Below, one piece after another: positions 50,250 to 63,544 of a stretch of 64,000 nucleotides of DNA. The stretch covers positions 151,001 through 215,000 of the forward strand of contig JACEEZ010004854.1 of NCBI GenBank assembly GCA_016584305.1. The letters run 5' to 3'. This DNA is from Chionoecetes opilio. Its lineage: Eukaryota > Arthropoda > Malacostraca > Decapoda > Majidae. Both the position numbers and the translations under genes were made by a program. Position 1 is the stretch's first letter. The number at the start of each line of letters is the position of its first letter. The notes under the pieces were generated by a model. It made no database searches and was not told where the DNA came from. It was given only the letters and a program-made list of their open reading frames with translations.

Positions 50250-50311
50250 CATGTGTGTTGTGTGTGTGATGCCAATATTAATATGGAAATGTCTAAATTG
50301 TTATTGTTATT

Positions 50312-50524
<213 letters not shown>

Positions 50525-50528
50525 TCAC

Positions 50529-50693
50529 CTCGTCGTTCTTGGTGGTGGTGTAGAGGATGGTGGTGCGGTGGCAGTCGTCGTTTGTACTGTACACCTTGTG
50601 GTGGTGGTGGGGGTCTGCCACCGCCTGCCTCACCACCACCATCACCACCACCACCATCACCACCACGATCTGGATGCACGCCCGCAACCTTGT
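50529..50693 (-). CDS. Leader exon of the Thr-rich secreted protein
   Basis: A 55-codon exon: acceptor TTCCCCTTGACAG|ACAAGG, donor GACGAG|GTGACA. Encodes TRLRACIQIVVVMVVVVMVV, RQAVADPHHHHKVYSTNDDC, then TTILYTTTKNDE. The hydrophobic stretch followed by AVA-DP looks like a signal peptide with a cleavage site. No ATG opens the exon; the start codon probably lies in a tiny upstream exon (as often in arthropod cuticular genes), not located here. Phase 0 at both ends joins it to VTKTV at 49,665. The intron (49,666-50,528) carries a long (CA)n tract on the coding strand. Broken copies at 43,677-43,843 and 45,185-45,354. Confidence 0.7.
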
Positions 50694-50699
50694 CTGTCA

Positions 50700-53600
50700 A
50701 GGGGAAGAAATATTAATTAGACAAATTGATGCAGGAAGAATAAAAAAGTAGAAGAATAAAGGAATCAGATAATAGCCACTTGAGATTTGAAATAGTTTAC
50801 GTTTAGGTCCTAACTTTTATTCCCACCCGTCTAAGGGCTAGCGGGCAAATACTAAATAGAAGCAGATAATAAGAAAACGAATAATAGATCAAACTGTGTC
50901 GGTAAATAAAAAGAAAAAAATAATCGCCTGAAAAAAATAATAAAATGTCTGCTTACACAAAGATTGTAAATAGATGCTCAAAAAGGATGTTGAAAAATAG
51001 GACCGCAAATATTGAATAAAATGAGCAGATTTTTTCCCCCTTTCATTCTTCTTTTTTCTTTAAGGTAAGGAAAGTACATCTTTCGAGTTCTTTATAAATA
51101 AAACACCCGCCACTGCTTGACCGCACGCCTGCGAAGCCCCACCCCCCCTCCGTCCCACTGTCAACACCAAGGAAGCTATGGACAAGCTTCTTCTTCTTTT
51201 GTCTCTAGCTTCCTTGGTCAACACCCAGGGAGTAGTGTAGTACCTAAAAAAGCGAAGGGAGGGGTTTCCGCCTTATCCCAGGAGGAGGACGGTGCCACAA
51301 AGCTTCTAAAGTACCAACTAAAAGGGAAATATCACGCCTCCACCTTATATATAGAGAGGAACTTCCCGCCTGCTGCCTCGCCTTTGAGGGGAGTCACTGA
51401 AGGGTGTCTGCCGTGCGCCGCGTGGTGGAAAAGAAGTGGTTACAGGGGGCGTGGAAGGGGACCTCAACATTCACTAACCCTAGAGTGTGTTGGGAGCTTT
51501 GAGAGACTCCCGCAGACAAACCTATTCATTCAATGGTACCCAAATACGTTACAGAGATATAGTTAAATAGATAAATAAATATATAGACAAGTAGGATAGA
51601 TGAATAGATCGATCAGAAAAGACAGATATTAACCACATATTACTATTACATACTTCATAACCATTTGTAGTATACATGATATTCTCCATTATGTAAGCAA
51701 TTATAACATCAAAAACATCATGTGAACCGAAACTAATTTTAATAATGATATATAAATTATTATTACCATATAAACGCGTCCAAGTATTCGAATTACAAAT
51801 CATTTATATAAGTCATCAGTACCGTCATTCACCCTATATTATAAGTGTTAAAGGCATTTCTAAGATTAGTGTTTCGTGTTCCGGTAGCTCTCTGTCCCCC
51901 AAGCGTGTATAAGTAGCGTATACAGTAGCCTTCAGTAACCCAGTGACTAATGCGGGACGTGTGTGCGGACGCGTGAATGTCCCAGCGAGGAAGTATGGTG
52001 GAAATTGAGGCGCAGATGATTGCCCTCGTATATACACTATCAGGGTTTTCAACATTGTCCTGTACTCCCCTTTTACTCCCCTATTTGCCTTGGTCCTGTT
52101 CTTCCCTATTTGTCCTGTCACTTCCTGCGAGCACCCTTCTGCTCATAGGTCCGCGTCTATTAGGGTGTTTACCAGTGTTTGCCCCTCATGAGCCGCTGCA
52201 GCACCGTTAAGTGTTTGGTCTTCAGGTTTGTTCTTCAGGACAGGTCGCGTCTATAAAGTTTTCAGCGATAACTCTCCTTTCTATAACCATTACTACTCTT
52301 GATTGATCTAATTCACCAGCTTTTACTGTCGCTTATCGCTGACTTTTCCCACGAACTGGAAATGTACAATAGTTACCATATTTTCCCACGCCTGTCACGC
52401 CTAAGTGAAAATAGCATGCGTCATGTAACACCGGGCAAGGGAAAAAGGGAAAGAAAGACGACAGGTCCTCGTTGGTCATGGCCAGCTCGTTGCCTCAGGG
52501 GTGCAGCAGACACGCCCCGAGAGGACACGCGGAAAACAGGCGTCCTAAGGCAGTGTTCGTGTCCCTGAAAGAAGCTATTGAAAGCCCACCGATTTTTTCA
52601 ACTAAGCGGGCTTTTTGTAACTTTTTTGTTTTGTTCTTGGCCAATCTTTGGTGATATAAAATATATGAGAAAAAAAGGAATATAATGTATATGATCGTGC
52701 GACGCAGTGCCCACATTCAGGATCTTAGAGAACGGAAGCACTGATGAAATATGAAGGATATTGATTCGATTTCAATAACTTAGCTCAACATATTCCATGA
52801 ATCATGAAAAATGTTCCGCTTTTGGTATGATTTCAAGCCTTGTCAAAAGAAATCCAGTCACTTGCGTCGTACAGTTCCGTGGCAATACGTGACGGTTCCA
52901 CTGTTTTGTTTAGAAAGCCTCGACTTCCTTGGGAGATATGGTCGCCTCTTGCATTTACATATCCTCGCTTAGTGTGCTGCAGCCTTGAGCCTCCACCACC
53001 ACCACAGTCACGCCCTTGATACATCACGGCGGGGTGCAGCACTCACAACCAAGCCTACATATGCGAGGGTGAAGGAGGTGCTAACGTGACGATAACGCTG
53101 GTAACAGGTATAGAGACGGAAAACCCTGAGGCGAGAGACAAGGAAACTTTTGAATGGGATATTCTTCGGCATGCACAGAGGTGACACCTAGGAGAATACA
53201 AAGGAAGGGGTGCACGTGGAGTGACGATACAGCTACTGGTGGATATAACTGACTGAGAGGCCTGGGGTGGTTGAGAAATTTCGAAGGGGAGTTGGATTTT
53301 GTAGTCCAGTGAATAATCATCATAATGATCATCACCACCATCATCATCATTATTGAAGGTCATAATCACTCGACGAAAGGATAAAATTAGCTCTTAAATA
53401 TATTTTTCCTTGCTGATCATTTGTTTAAATTTCTGTCTTTTTTCTTTCTTTGGCGAATGGACAACTGATAAATGCATTTTTTTTTTCTTCTTTTTTTCTT
53501 TCTTTGGCGAATGGACAATTGATAGACCCACGCCCAATGAACAGGACCTCCAAGCCTAGCAAACAGAGGGACAAATACCAATGCAAGGCTGAGACCAGAC

Positions 53601-54150
53601 TTGAATGTTGATGCCACATCGTGATCAAACTGCAAACAAAGGCTCCCAGGTATTTACTGTACTACGTACACTGGACTTCCCGGACACACACTTAGGATTA
53701 TAGTGCGCCGATCCACGAACACGCCAGGACCCTGAATACCCATTAACATTCAAGGGGCGCTTGGAGGAACAAGAAATTTGATATGGAGCTGCATGGTGAA
53801 TCATAGGAGCGCCTACCTATCATATGCCACAGGTGATGAGATGGATAATGATAAATAGGAATGCACATACATAAATAAAAAGACTTGAATTTGCAAGGTA
53901 TATTAGAGATAGAGACAACTAAGACGTAAAATGATAAACTAAACAGAGGGATAATAAACATGAACATTTAAGGTAATAATGAAATAGTCTTTGTTTGTGA
54001 GTAAACGAGACAGGAGAAAGCAAGGGTGTCCACGCACCAGCAAGCATCCATGAGGACTTTGATGCTTCCCTCCCTCGCTGCGGGGATGACCCAGTGTACT
54101 ATTTGGTGCAGTGCAGGTGGACCTTTTGTATGCGAACTGCACTCTCAGCC
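50700..54150. repeat. Right-arm DNA without a supported gene
   Basis: Repeats the left-arm sequence at 40,140-43,670. Includes the AAGGAAGCTA hairpin (51,160-51,222), a TATATATA motif (51,345-51,356), the dispersed 3'-tail module (52,585-52,680) and a doubled TTTGGCGAATGGACAA unit (53,449-53,521). The missing first exon of the Thr-rich gene should lie upstream of 50,693, but I cannot place it. Confidence 0.5.
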
Positions 54151-54159
54151 TTGCGAGGG

Positions 54160-54650
<491 letters not shown>

Positions 54651-55508
54651 TAGTTCCGTATTGTTACTGCGGGATAGAAAGTTGAATCAAGCGGGGTCAT
54701 ATTTTTTGTAATCTGGAATATGACAAACGAGAGTAATTGCATTGAAGGAAGGATTGTGCAAACCTGTAGTAGGCTACGTTCTGCGCAAGTTTATATATTT
54801 TCGGTCATATCAATAGTATTATTTTTTAAAGCATGCACAGATATGTTCATTGAAACCTTACTTTGCTAAGAGGAATACAGAGCACGACAGGAATAAGTAT
54901 ACATACATTCATCTACAGTTTCTACACCTACCTACTATATCATGACAACCGTATACACGTGCGTTGATATAAGAAGGAAACAAACACATTCAGATGATGT
55001 TTACACTCGAGGATGGTCAACCAATCTATTGTCTACCCACTCTACGGCACGTCTGAAAACAAAAAATCATACCTGCGAGTTGTTTTCACCTTGTATCGTA
55101 AAAAAAAAAAAAAATACTGTTTAGATAAACACCGACAAAATTTTTGGGTACTCCCTATGTTTTCGACTATGATGATAAAATCTATAAAATGGTGTTTTGG
55201 ATGAGTTTAAGGGGATGATGGTTTTTGAGGGATTTTTTTTTACCCACCTTAATGAGTGCATGGCTTACCTCCTCCTGCATGGTCTTGTCCCTCCCTCGAA
55301 TTTTCTTATCGACTCCTATTTTCTCACTTGTATTGAAGCTGAGTTGTTTCCCTTGTGGGCGAGCTTCCTAGACCTATGGGATATAAATAGCAACTACTTA
55401 ACACATACACTCACACAAAGTCAAACAACAAATACATACACATACCTAGCAAACAATACAACACTAATAGGCACCAATACATTTTGCTTCCCGCCCAAGT
55501 AAATGGGT

Positions 55509-55610
55509 AAGAGAGAGAGAGAGAAGAAGAGAGAGAGAGAGAGAGAGAGGAGAAGAGGGAGAGAGAGAGAGAGAAGGGGAAGAGAGAGAGAGAGAGAGAG
55601 AGGGGAAAAA

Positions 55611-55674
<64 letters not shown>

Positions 55675-55866
55675 AGAGAGAGAGAGAGAGAGGGGAAGAG
55701 AGAGAGAGAAAAGGGAGGAAAGAGGGAGAGGAGAGGAGAAGGAAAGGAGAGAGAGAGAAGAGGAGAGAAGAGGGGGGAGAGAAGAGAGAGAGGAAAAAGA
55801 GAGAGAGAAAAAGAGAGAGAGAGAGAGAAAGGAAAGAGGAGAGAGAGAGGGGAGAGAGGAAAAAGC

Positions 55867-55908
<42 letters not shown>

Positions 55909-56207
55909 AGAGAGAGAGGAGAGAAGAGAGAGAGAGGGGGGGCAAAGCGAGGCAGAGCGAGAGAGCAAAGAGGGGGGGGGGAGAGGGGAGAGAGCGAGAG
56001 GGAGAGGGGGAGGCGAGAGCGGAGAGAGAGAGAGAGAGAGAGAGGAGGGAGAGAGAGAGAGGAGGGGAGAGAGCGAGAGCGAGAGCGAAGCGAGGGGCGA
56101 GAGCGAGAGCGAGAGCGAAGCGAAGCGGAGAGCGAAAACGAAAAGCGAGAGGAGAGAGAGAGAGAGAGGGGAGAGAGAGGGGGAGGAGAGAGGAGAGAGA
56201 GAGAACT
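55509..56207. repeat. About 0.7-kb (GA)n-rich purine tract
   Basis: Mirror of the CT tract at 37,779-38,701. The copy is more irregular (GAAGAG, GGGGG, AAAAA) and shorter by about 220 bp. Confidence 0.95.
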
Positions 56208-56209
56208 CC

Positions 56210-57633
56210 AATTTTGTTCTCATTATTAGTAGTTCAGACGAGCTGTTTTCCTCCCAGGAGAGGTGCATCCTTGCCTAGTCCCGCACTCCCGGGCTCACCG
56301 CGTACATCCCGGGCAGCGGGCCTTTAAAAGGGGGGTTTCTGTTTTTCTTTTTTATTTTTGTACCCCCTCCCTTTTCTGTAATATCCCCCCCCTTTTTTTT
56401 TTAAAAAAACTTTTAATTTGGGGGTTGGGCTGTGGCCAGCACCTTCCCCCAAATTTCATTCCGACAAACTCTACTACAAAAATGTAATAATAAGATGCAG
56501 AGCTAAAAACATGCAAAGTACCCAATACCATAACGTTCTTTGTTATCGTACTTTATAAAATTTCAAACAAACAAAAATTGGGCATGAACTTATATCCATA
56601 AAAAGCTAAAAAAAAAGTCAAGGCTAAAAAACAAGTTAGTAGACGAAATTTTTTGATCTCCACGCCCACGGAGAAACTCCCCCCTCGTTCAACGTGTGTG
56701 CCTGCATGTGGTAAAAAATTATAAGGTTTCATGGTGACTTTTTAAGAAAAAAATGATGTTGAGAAAAATTTAAGTTAAAGGGCAAGATAAAACAATTGGG
56801 AAGTGATTCAGCGTTGGATACCTTCCAGTGATTGGATAAGTTTCTGTTGCGGATTGGCCAGGGAAAAAAATGCAAAACCTGTGTTATTTATTTTTATGTT
56901 AAAATCAGAAAAGTGTGGTATGACGGGAATATAATGGTGGAATTTTTTTGCAGTGAAAACAAGGGGCGAGTGAAGGAATTATGGACTTGTGACATGACAA
57001 GTGGAGGGAGAAATTGGGAAAGTGTTGTCAGGGGGGAATGATCGGGGGTGAGATTTTAAAAAATTACTGGGGAAATTATTAAATGGGACAGAAGGTGTGC
57101 ATGCAGGGGGGAAAATTTTATCCGTGATTTTGAGTAAAATTTAGTAATAGTAAGAGAAGGGATTGGAGCCTGAAGGAGGGAAAACTATTAAATTTGATAT
57201 ATTTTTAGGGAATCAACACCTCGTCTGAGAAGCGAGGTGAGCCATGTTAAGCACGCACCTCCCTACTGGGGATGACGGGAAAGGCATTTCTCGACTAATA
57301 AAAGCCCAAATAATAAATTTGTCAAAAAAATTTTACAACATCATCTGTCGCGAAGGAGTATTTGGCTCCTGGCATAGATAAATCGATGCCTAAAACTCTG
57401 GAAACGAAAAACGGTTGCGTCGCGCCTTTTGGGAGTGGCAAAAAAAATCTTGTCCGAAAAATTTTTCATTCAAAATTTTTCACGAATACCAAATTTTGCC
57501 TGTTTTTTTTTGAAGCAAAAGCGGGATTTTTTTTTTTTTTTTTTTTTTTTTTACTCAAAAAGGACGGGCCAGGGAAACACAAAAACTGGGGTAACGAAGC
57601 CCGCTTAGTTGCCAGTCCCTTATCTTATTACAT

Positions 57634-57670
<37 letters not shown>

Positions 57671-58700
57671 TATTTATATATTAATATATATAATTAATAT
57701 ATATATATACGTATATTTATTATATATATATTATATTATATATATTTATATATATATTATATTATATATATATAATAAAATATTATATTTATAAACTTTT
57801 AAGATAAGTTAATATTGAGAAAGGGGAATAATAATTAAAATATTCGCCAAAAAAAATTGACTTGGAAGCACTACTTAAAAACGAAATTTTCAGGCAAGGA
57901 GACGGTGGAAAAACAAAAATCCATCGCAATGTACGAAAAAGACGAAGGGAAAAAGTTTAAAAATATAAAATTAAAAAAGCCCCTCTGTCCTATTAGGGAC
58001 TAGCAATTGCGTTTTTTGTATTGATGATGGTGATGGCAAAATAACGGCGAACGGTTTTTTCTTTTCATTTTTTTACAGATACGTAAGTACCAAAATTTAA
58101 TGACAAATGTAACACATCTTTTTTTTATAGATCTATCTTCGTTTTATTTTAGGGGGGGTTTGGGGCTGAAAAAGGTATCTTTCAATTCAAAAAAGAAAAA
58201 GGTTGGAACAATGGAAAAAAAAAAAGTGTGTCGAGGGTCAAAAAAACACACCCGGACGGGAAGGAAAGACGTGATGGCGTGAATGTGTGTGTGTTCACAC
58301 ACACACACACACACACCACACACACCACCACTCACCACAACCCACCACACACACACACACACACCACACACACCCCCAAAAAAACCACACACACACACAA
58401 AAAACACACACACACACAATATTCTTTTGACATCGGGACAAATTTTCACCAACCAATATATAATTTTTGGGGGTTTCTGATGCTGATAGTTGTAGTGATG
58501 TTGAAGATATCATATAATTGGTTGATGCCCCTAAACCCTTCCCGGTGATTGGCTAGTGACCTTGGAACCTATAGTGAGAGGAGTTGGGGGCGCAAGGCGT
58601 AGCTTGGATTTAAACAAATCTAAATATGGTCTGTTGGGAAATCCTAAATTTTTTTTATTGCCAAAGGGCCCTTGTGGACTGTGTGTGTTGGGGAAAGAAA
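56210..58700. repeat. Degraded right-arm DNA, no supported gene
   Basis: Reverse complement of about 35,250-37,780 with abundant poly-A, poly-T, poly-G and poly-C changes. Contains an AT array (57,640-57,790) and a CA array (58,290-58,418). Confidence 0.55.
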
Positions 58701-58707
58701 ACATCAA

Positions 58708-59330
58708 GCATGCTGCATTTGCAAATGGAGATATCTATAAAAAAGGATGGCTATGCGCGGCCCTGCGCTGCTGCGCTGGGGGGGCACACGGCCCCCTGGG
58801 TACGCTACCACCGGGGACACCGGGGGACCGGGGGGAGGGGGGTACGGGGGGGGAGCTGTTGGTGGGGCGGCGCCCCGGGGTTGGGCGGTTTCCCCTGCTG
58901 GCCTGGGCTGCCCCCCCCCGAGGCGGCCCCCTCCATGGGCAAGTGTGGCTGGCGGTGCACGTCCCTGGGGCGACGATCGTGCTGCAACGCCATCAGCGCG
59001 TACGCATCCAGGGGCGGCCGCTGCTGGACGCCCTCATCCCACCATGGACGCCCCCGGATGGCCCGCCCGCCACCACCCCCCACCCTGCCCTTCTGGTGGT
59101 GGGGCCTGCAGGGGGCTGGCCCTTTCCCTCCTGATCAAAAGCCTCACCCAAACTGCCTCTCCCCGCGGGACAGGACAGACAGGACGAGTGGACGCCGAGT
59201 GACCGAGGGGGTGGGAGGATGCCCCAGGGGCGCCGAGAGACCACCTCCCCTGCCGGGCCTGCTGCACCTCTCACCCCCAAACCCAAAAGCCCCAAGCCCC
59301 CCCCTCCTGCCGGGGAGAGTGTTACTTCAT
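58708..59330 (+). pseudogene. Frame-broken mirror of the 214-aa membrane ORF
   Basis: Fragments in different frames match the - strand ORF at 34,579-35,223: WELLVG, MGKVWLAVH (as GQVWLAVH), RPLLDAL, LPFWWW (in another frame) and LPGLLHL. At least four frame changes are needed. Differences are mostly enlarged G or C runs (for example GCCCCGGGG, CCCCCCCCC), as expected of base-calling or consensus error, but true decay cannot be excluded. Confidence 0.75.
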
Positions 59331-59589
59331 CACTCTATGACTCCGAAAAATGAAAAAAAATTTTACAAAAAAAAAGAAGCTAGACTTAACATTATCTATT
59401 AACTATAGCTTTTTTTTTACTTATGTGGATTACATTATTTTTTCAAAATTATAAATATTTATTCTTAAAGTATCGTTCAAGTAATCATATATTTCTTTTT
59501 ATGTACTTTTCCTGATACATATTTAATTTAAAATTTTTTTTACCAAAAACCTTCATATACACACACACACCACCCAAAAACCCCACACA

Positions 59590-59900
59590 CCATGGGGTAT
59601 CCTAGTGTATGGGAAGCACGCTCGGCTCACAAAATAGAATCCCGGTTCGATCCCCGGCGAGCGGAAAAAGATGGGCTTTTTTCCTTAAACCCCAGCCCTT
59701 GTCCCCCGCAGTGAAAGGGACCGGGGGTTTGCCGGGGGTTTGTGATGTCTGGATGCTGGGGTTCGGCAAAAAACTAAACCTAAGGGTAATGTAAAAAAGT
59801 TGAATTTTGGGGATGGGGCCATACGACGTTGCTCAGGCCCCTTAAAATACAAATAGTGAATACAACTAGATGAATACACACACACATAAACACACCCACA
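59590..59900 (+). repeat. Mirrored copy of the tRNA(Val)-like SINE
   Basis: GGGGTATCCTAGTGTATGGG, GCACGCTCGGCTCAC, GGTTCGATCCCCGG, then the same body and ATGAATACACAC tail as 33,943-34,291, with many small indels. Confidence 0.7.
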
Positions 59901-59999
59901 CACACCAACACACCACCACACCACACACACACACACAACTCTACTCCATTTCTTTTCCCTGCCCGTGAGCAAATTTGCGGGAAAAGCAAGGGGGAAATC

Positions 60000-60870
60000 G
60001 CTACTCAAACCCCCTTAGAATACTTGCACAAATTTTATGGCAATAAATTGGAGGCTGAGAAAACCCAAAAATTGACGAGCCCGCAGGGGGCCCGCCGAGT
60101 AACCCCCATTGTTTTCTATTTTTTTTCTTTTTCTTTGGGCCATCACCCCAAAAACCCCATCCCCCCAAACCCCCACTCACTCACCCCCTATCTCTTTCTT
60201 TCTTTTGGGCACAGTTTTAACATATACCTCTGATATCTGGCACATTTCCCTTTTTTGGATTTAAAACAAAACAAATTTAGGCACAGTTATGAAAACTTTG
60301 TCTGGTGTTTTTAAAAACCCTTTCAGTGGGTTTTTCCACTTTGGGCAAACAAATTTTTTCCTTTGTCTGAACTTTGAAAGGGTCTACGGTCTTCTGATGT
60401 CTCAAGAGCCCATCCTGGGCGAGCTGTGAGCTGTTGGTTTTTCCCACGTCACAAAACCATCACACGCGCTCCCAGTCTAATTTTGGCCGAAAAAACTTTC
60501 ATGCATAATTACTTCATGACGCTTTTTAAGCAAAATAAATTTTAGTAATGGGGGTGAGCCTTATTGCTCCCAAAAACTACTCACTCCTCGTTTTAGGTTT
60601 GGTAAATAGGTATTGTTTTTTCCTCTTCTTCTTTTTCTACTATTTTTACGTTGACTTTTCATCCCCGAGGGCACTACACCCTTTTTTTACAAGGGTGTCT
60701 GTTTGCTAACCATAATCTCTCTTGTTAGTATATTTACTTTATGGCCTTCAATTTCTTTCTGCCATCTCGATTATTGATTACCCAATGTTTACTTTTGCTG
60801 TTCCTTTTTCCTCCATGTGTGTGTGTGCATGTACGTGTGTGTGTGGGGGGGATGTGTTAAAAAAAACTGC
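60000..60870. repeat. Degraded right-arm end, no gene
   Basis: Reverse complement of about 33,010-33,900. Ends through CCTCCATGTGTGTGTGTGC and GGGGGATGTGTTAAA into the hairpin half ACTGATATGCC. Confidence 0.6.
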
Positions 60871-60885
60871 CCTACACTGATATGC

Positions 60886-61785
60886 CCGGGGGCCCTAAGG
60901 CCTCGCGAGCAAAGCGAGGACGTACAGCTGGGGGGTCTTTTTAGGGTGCATTTTGAAGTCTATGTTGAGTGATATTTTGTCAAAATCTTAGTGTTAAACA
61001 TGCCTGTCATACCCAAGTTTGAAGTCACACCAAAATATAGAGCATTCCCTTGTATTATTCTGTAAATTTATAGTAAAATCAGGGGACGCAAATAATTACA
61101 ATTGATTTCTACCATTATACTTGAACCGTCTATTTTTCTTCGCACTTCTTCACCTTCTTGTTCTTTAACTAAAAGAAGCTAAATAGTTGAAATTACAATT
61201 CACAGAAGTAATTTTTTTGATTAAGCATCCTAAAAATCCTTATCCAGTTTTGAAAACTGATTTTTCACTCCTTTTCAGAACAAATACTGAACAAACAGGG
61301 ACATAAAGTACAGAACAAAGTAAATCAGGCAGATGTTGTTACATTTTAGGTTCGTGTCATATTGTTTATTACTATTACACTCCAAGGGTAGAAACCACAT
61401 GCGTTTATAGAAGCTTCTTGATCGGCACGAGGAGGTCTGCCGGTGATGAGTGGCACGTTGTAGGTAGCCCACTGTGTGAGTAATGCCGCCACGGGATAAC
61501 AGCTTACCTATCAAGGGATGTGGGTGTCATTGGATTACTGATACAGATACTGAAGTATGTAATGAAAGTAAAAACCGAACATGCAGTTTCAAAAGGAGAC
61601 AAGAAAGATCGTCAGTAGTTTCCTTTAGACAACGGTGTACTTGAGCGTGAAGCCACGGCTCTTCCTGCTTCCTGACTTGTACGTCACATCTCACCGGTAG
61701 TGGAGGTCATCGCAGAATTGTCCATAGCCCAACCCCATATAACTTTAGTGGTTTCTATCGGGTAAATTTTTTCACTTTTTCCTCC
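60886..61785. repeat. Direct copy of 31,645-32,545
   Basis: Same orientation as the source, offset about 29,230, only scattered substitutions and few indels. Joins the inverted right arm at 60,880 directly, with the hairpin's other half missing. Confidence 0.85.
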
Positions 61786-61861
61786 ATGTGTGTGTGTGTG
61801 TATGTGTAAGGGGGGGATGTGTTGCGTGTGTGGGTGTGTGTGTATGTGTAAGGGGGGGGAT

Positions 61862-61945
61862 GTTAAAAAACTGCCCCACACTGATATGCCAAGACTATTT
61901 TTTGGCGCTGCCAAAAAATAGTCTTGGCATATCAGTGTGGGGTAT
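61862..61945. repeat. Second copy of the TATGCCAAGAC hairpin
   Basis: AAAAAACTGCCCCACACTGA, TATGCCAAGACTATTTTTT, loop GGCGCTGCC, and the reverse complement, ending CAGTGTGGGG. The arms match each other better than in the 32.93-kb copy. Confidence 0.85.
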
Positions 61946-62102
61946 AGATAGTATAGATACTTTATACTATCCTTGGTTAGGCTCGTGGTCGATTTACAGA
62001 TGATAAAAAATGCACATGGTATTGGTTTAACACTTAGCCTCTTTACCCTCCAGTATAAGTTTGTGGGTCTCTGGCAGACACCCACCATGCTATGTCCCCA
62101 TG

Positions 62103-63063
62103 CATAGATCACTGTATACCTGGACTGCACACGCGACAATGTTTTGAATTGCGGTGCTGCATAGGGGCCTGCGGGGCGCCCGACAAAGAGATATAGTGGT
62201 CTATGGACTATCATATAGACTGATTTATCAGTATATATGATAAACTGTAATCTTCGTAAATGTTTATTCTATAATATTATCAAATAAAAAGCAGTAAAAC
62301 ACGCTAAAGAAAGGCCATTACGAGACGATGAAGAAATATGCATGAACTTAATATTCACTTAACTCTTCGCCATTTAAAACTTTGCACGTCAACTTTTATC
62401 ATGAAGGGTATCAATAGAAGCGCAATTTTATTAGCTTTCCACTACTATATTTCGTTATCTGATAAATTAATTAGAACCATGCATAAATTAGCGTTAAATA
62501 AATAAATAAAATCATCAATCGGATAATTTTCCCGATTGATGATGTTATTTATTTACTTATATATTTCGTTTTCTGATAAATGAATTAGTACCATGTATAA
62601 ATTAGCGTTGACTAAATAAATAACCTCATCAATCGGGAAAATTACCCGATTGATGATTTTATCTATTTAGTTAACGCTAATTTATGCATGGTTCTGATTC
62701 ATTTATCAGATAACGAAATATAGCAATGGAAAGCTAATAAAATTGCGTTTCTATTGAAACCCTTCATGATAAAAATTGACTCGCAAAGTTTTATTTAAAT
62801 GGCGAAGAGTTGAAGTGAATATTAAGTTCATGCATATTTCTTCAGAGTCTCGTAATGACATTTTTTTAGCGTGTTTTACTGTTTTTTATTTGATAATATT
62901 ATAGAACAAACATTTACAAAGAGTACAGTATATCATATATACTGATAAACCAGTCTATATGATCCGTATATATATATATATGAATCCGAGCGGCCCTCCG
63001 ACTTCAGGCCCTTGTGCGACAGGCCGATATTCCGTGCGCAGTCCAGGTATACAGTGGTCTATG
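62103..63063. mobile_element. About 960-bp foldback element
   Basis: Ends CATAGATCACTGTATACC and, reverse complement, CATAGACCACTGTATACC, followed by TGGACTGC. After a diverged stretch of about 75 bp the arms pair again (ATCATATAGACTG and onwards) for about 350 bp into the middle. The centre has two head-to-tail copies of a 110-bp segment, each with a CATCAATCGG / CCGATTGATG hairpin. No ORF; non-autonomous. Confidence 0.8.
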
Positions 63064-63069
63064 GCTCAA

Positions 63070-63540
63070 CCTAAAAAATTCAGCAGCACTACTAAAAACA
63101 TAAATTTGAAACTAACATCGCATTTAAGATTCATAAAATAAGATTACATTCTCACAAATTACAAGTTAAAAAGAAACACAAAGTACAAGAAAGAACTGTA
63201 AAATGTTAAAATCATCTATAACCTTAATGAAAACAGAAAACTAGGTAATAATGATAAAACTAATAATTAATAAGTTAATGATACAAAAATGTGGCACAAG
63301 TAAAACAGCAAAATTAAGAAAACCAATATAACAAAAACATTTTGCTAAAAATATCGAAAAGTTATAAATCGAATAATTTAAATGAAAAAAGAGGAACAAA
63401 ATGAATGAAACGATGGAGAAAATTCATACCAAAATAAGAGAAACAATAATTTCAGCCCTGAAATAGCAATAACATTTCATGAACAGCAGAACAAATCACG
63501 TCATAATCATTTCTTTCATTAATTAAATTTTCCAATGTTG
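63070..63540. other. A-rich intergenic, nothing recognised
   Basis: AT-rich sequence between the foldback element and the LINE fragment; it may be the 3'UTR of that LINE on the - strand. Confidence 0.35.
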
Positions 63541-63544
63541 AAAT

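Noticed and set aside
51177..51240. A + strand signal-peptide-like ORF (MDKLLLLLSLASLVNTQ) in the right copy
   Set aside because: It is made by a short hairpin (AAGGAAGCTA / TAGCTTCCTT), stops after 20 codons, and no downstream exon could be joined. Similar hairpins in the other two copies do not keep it open.
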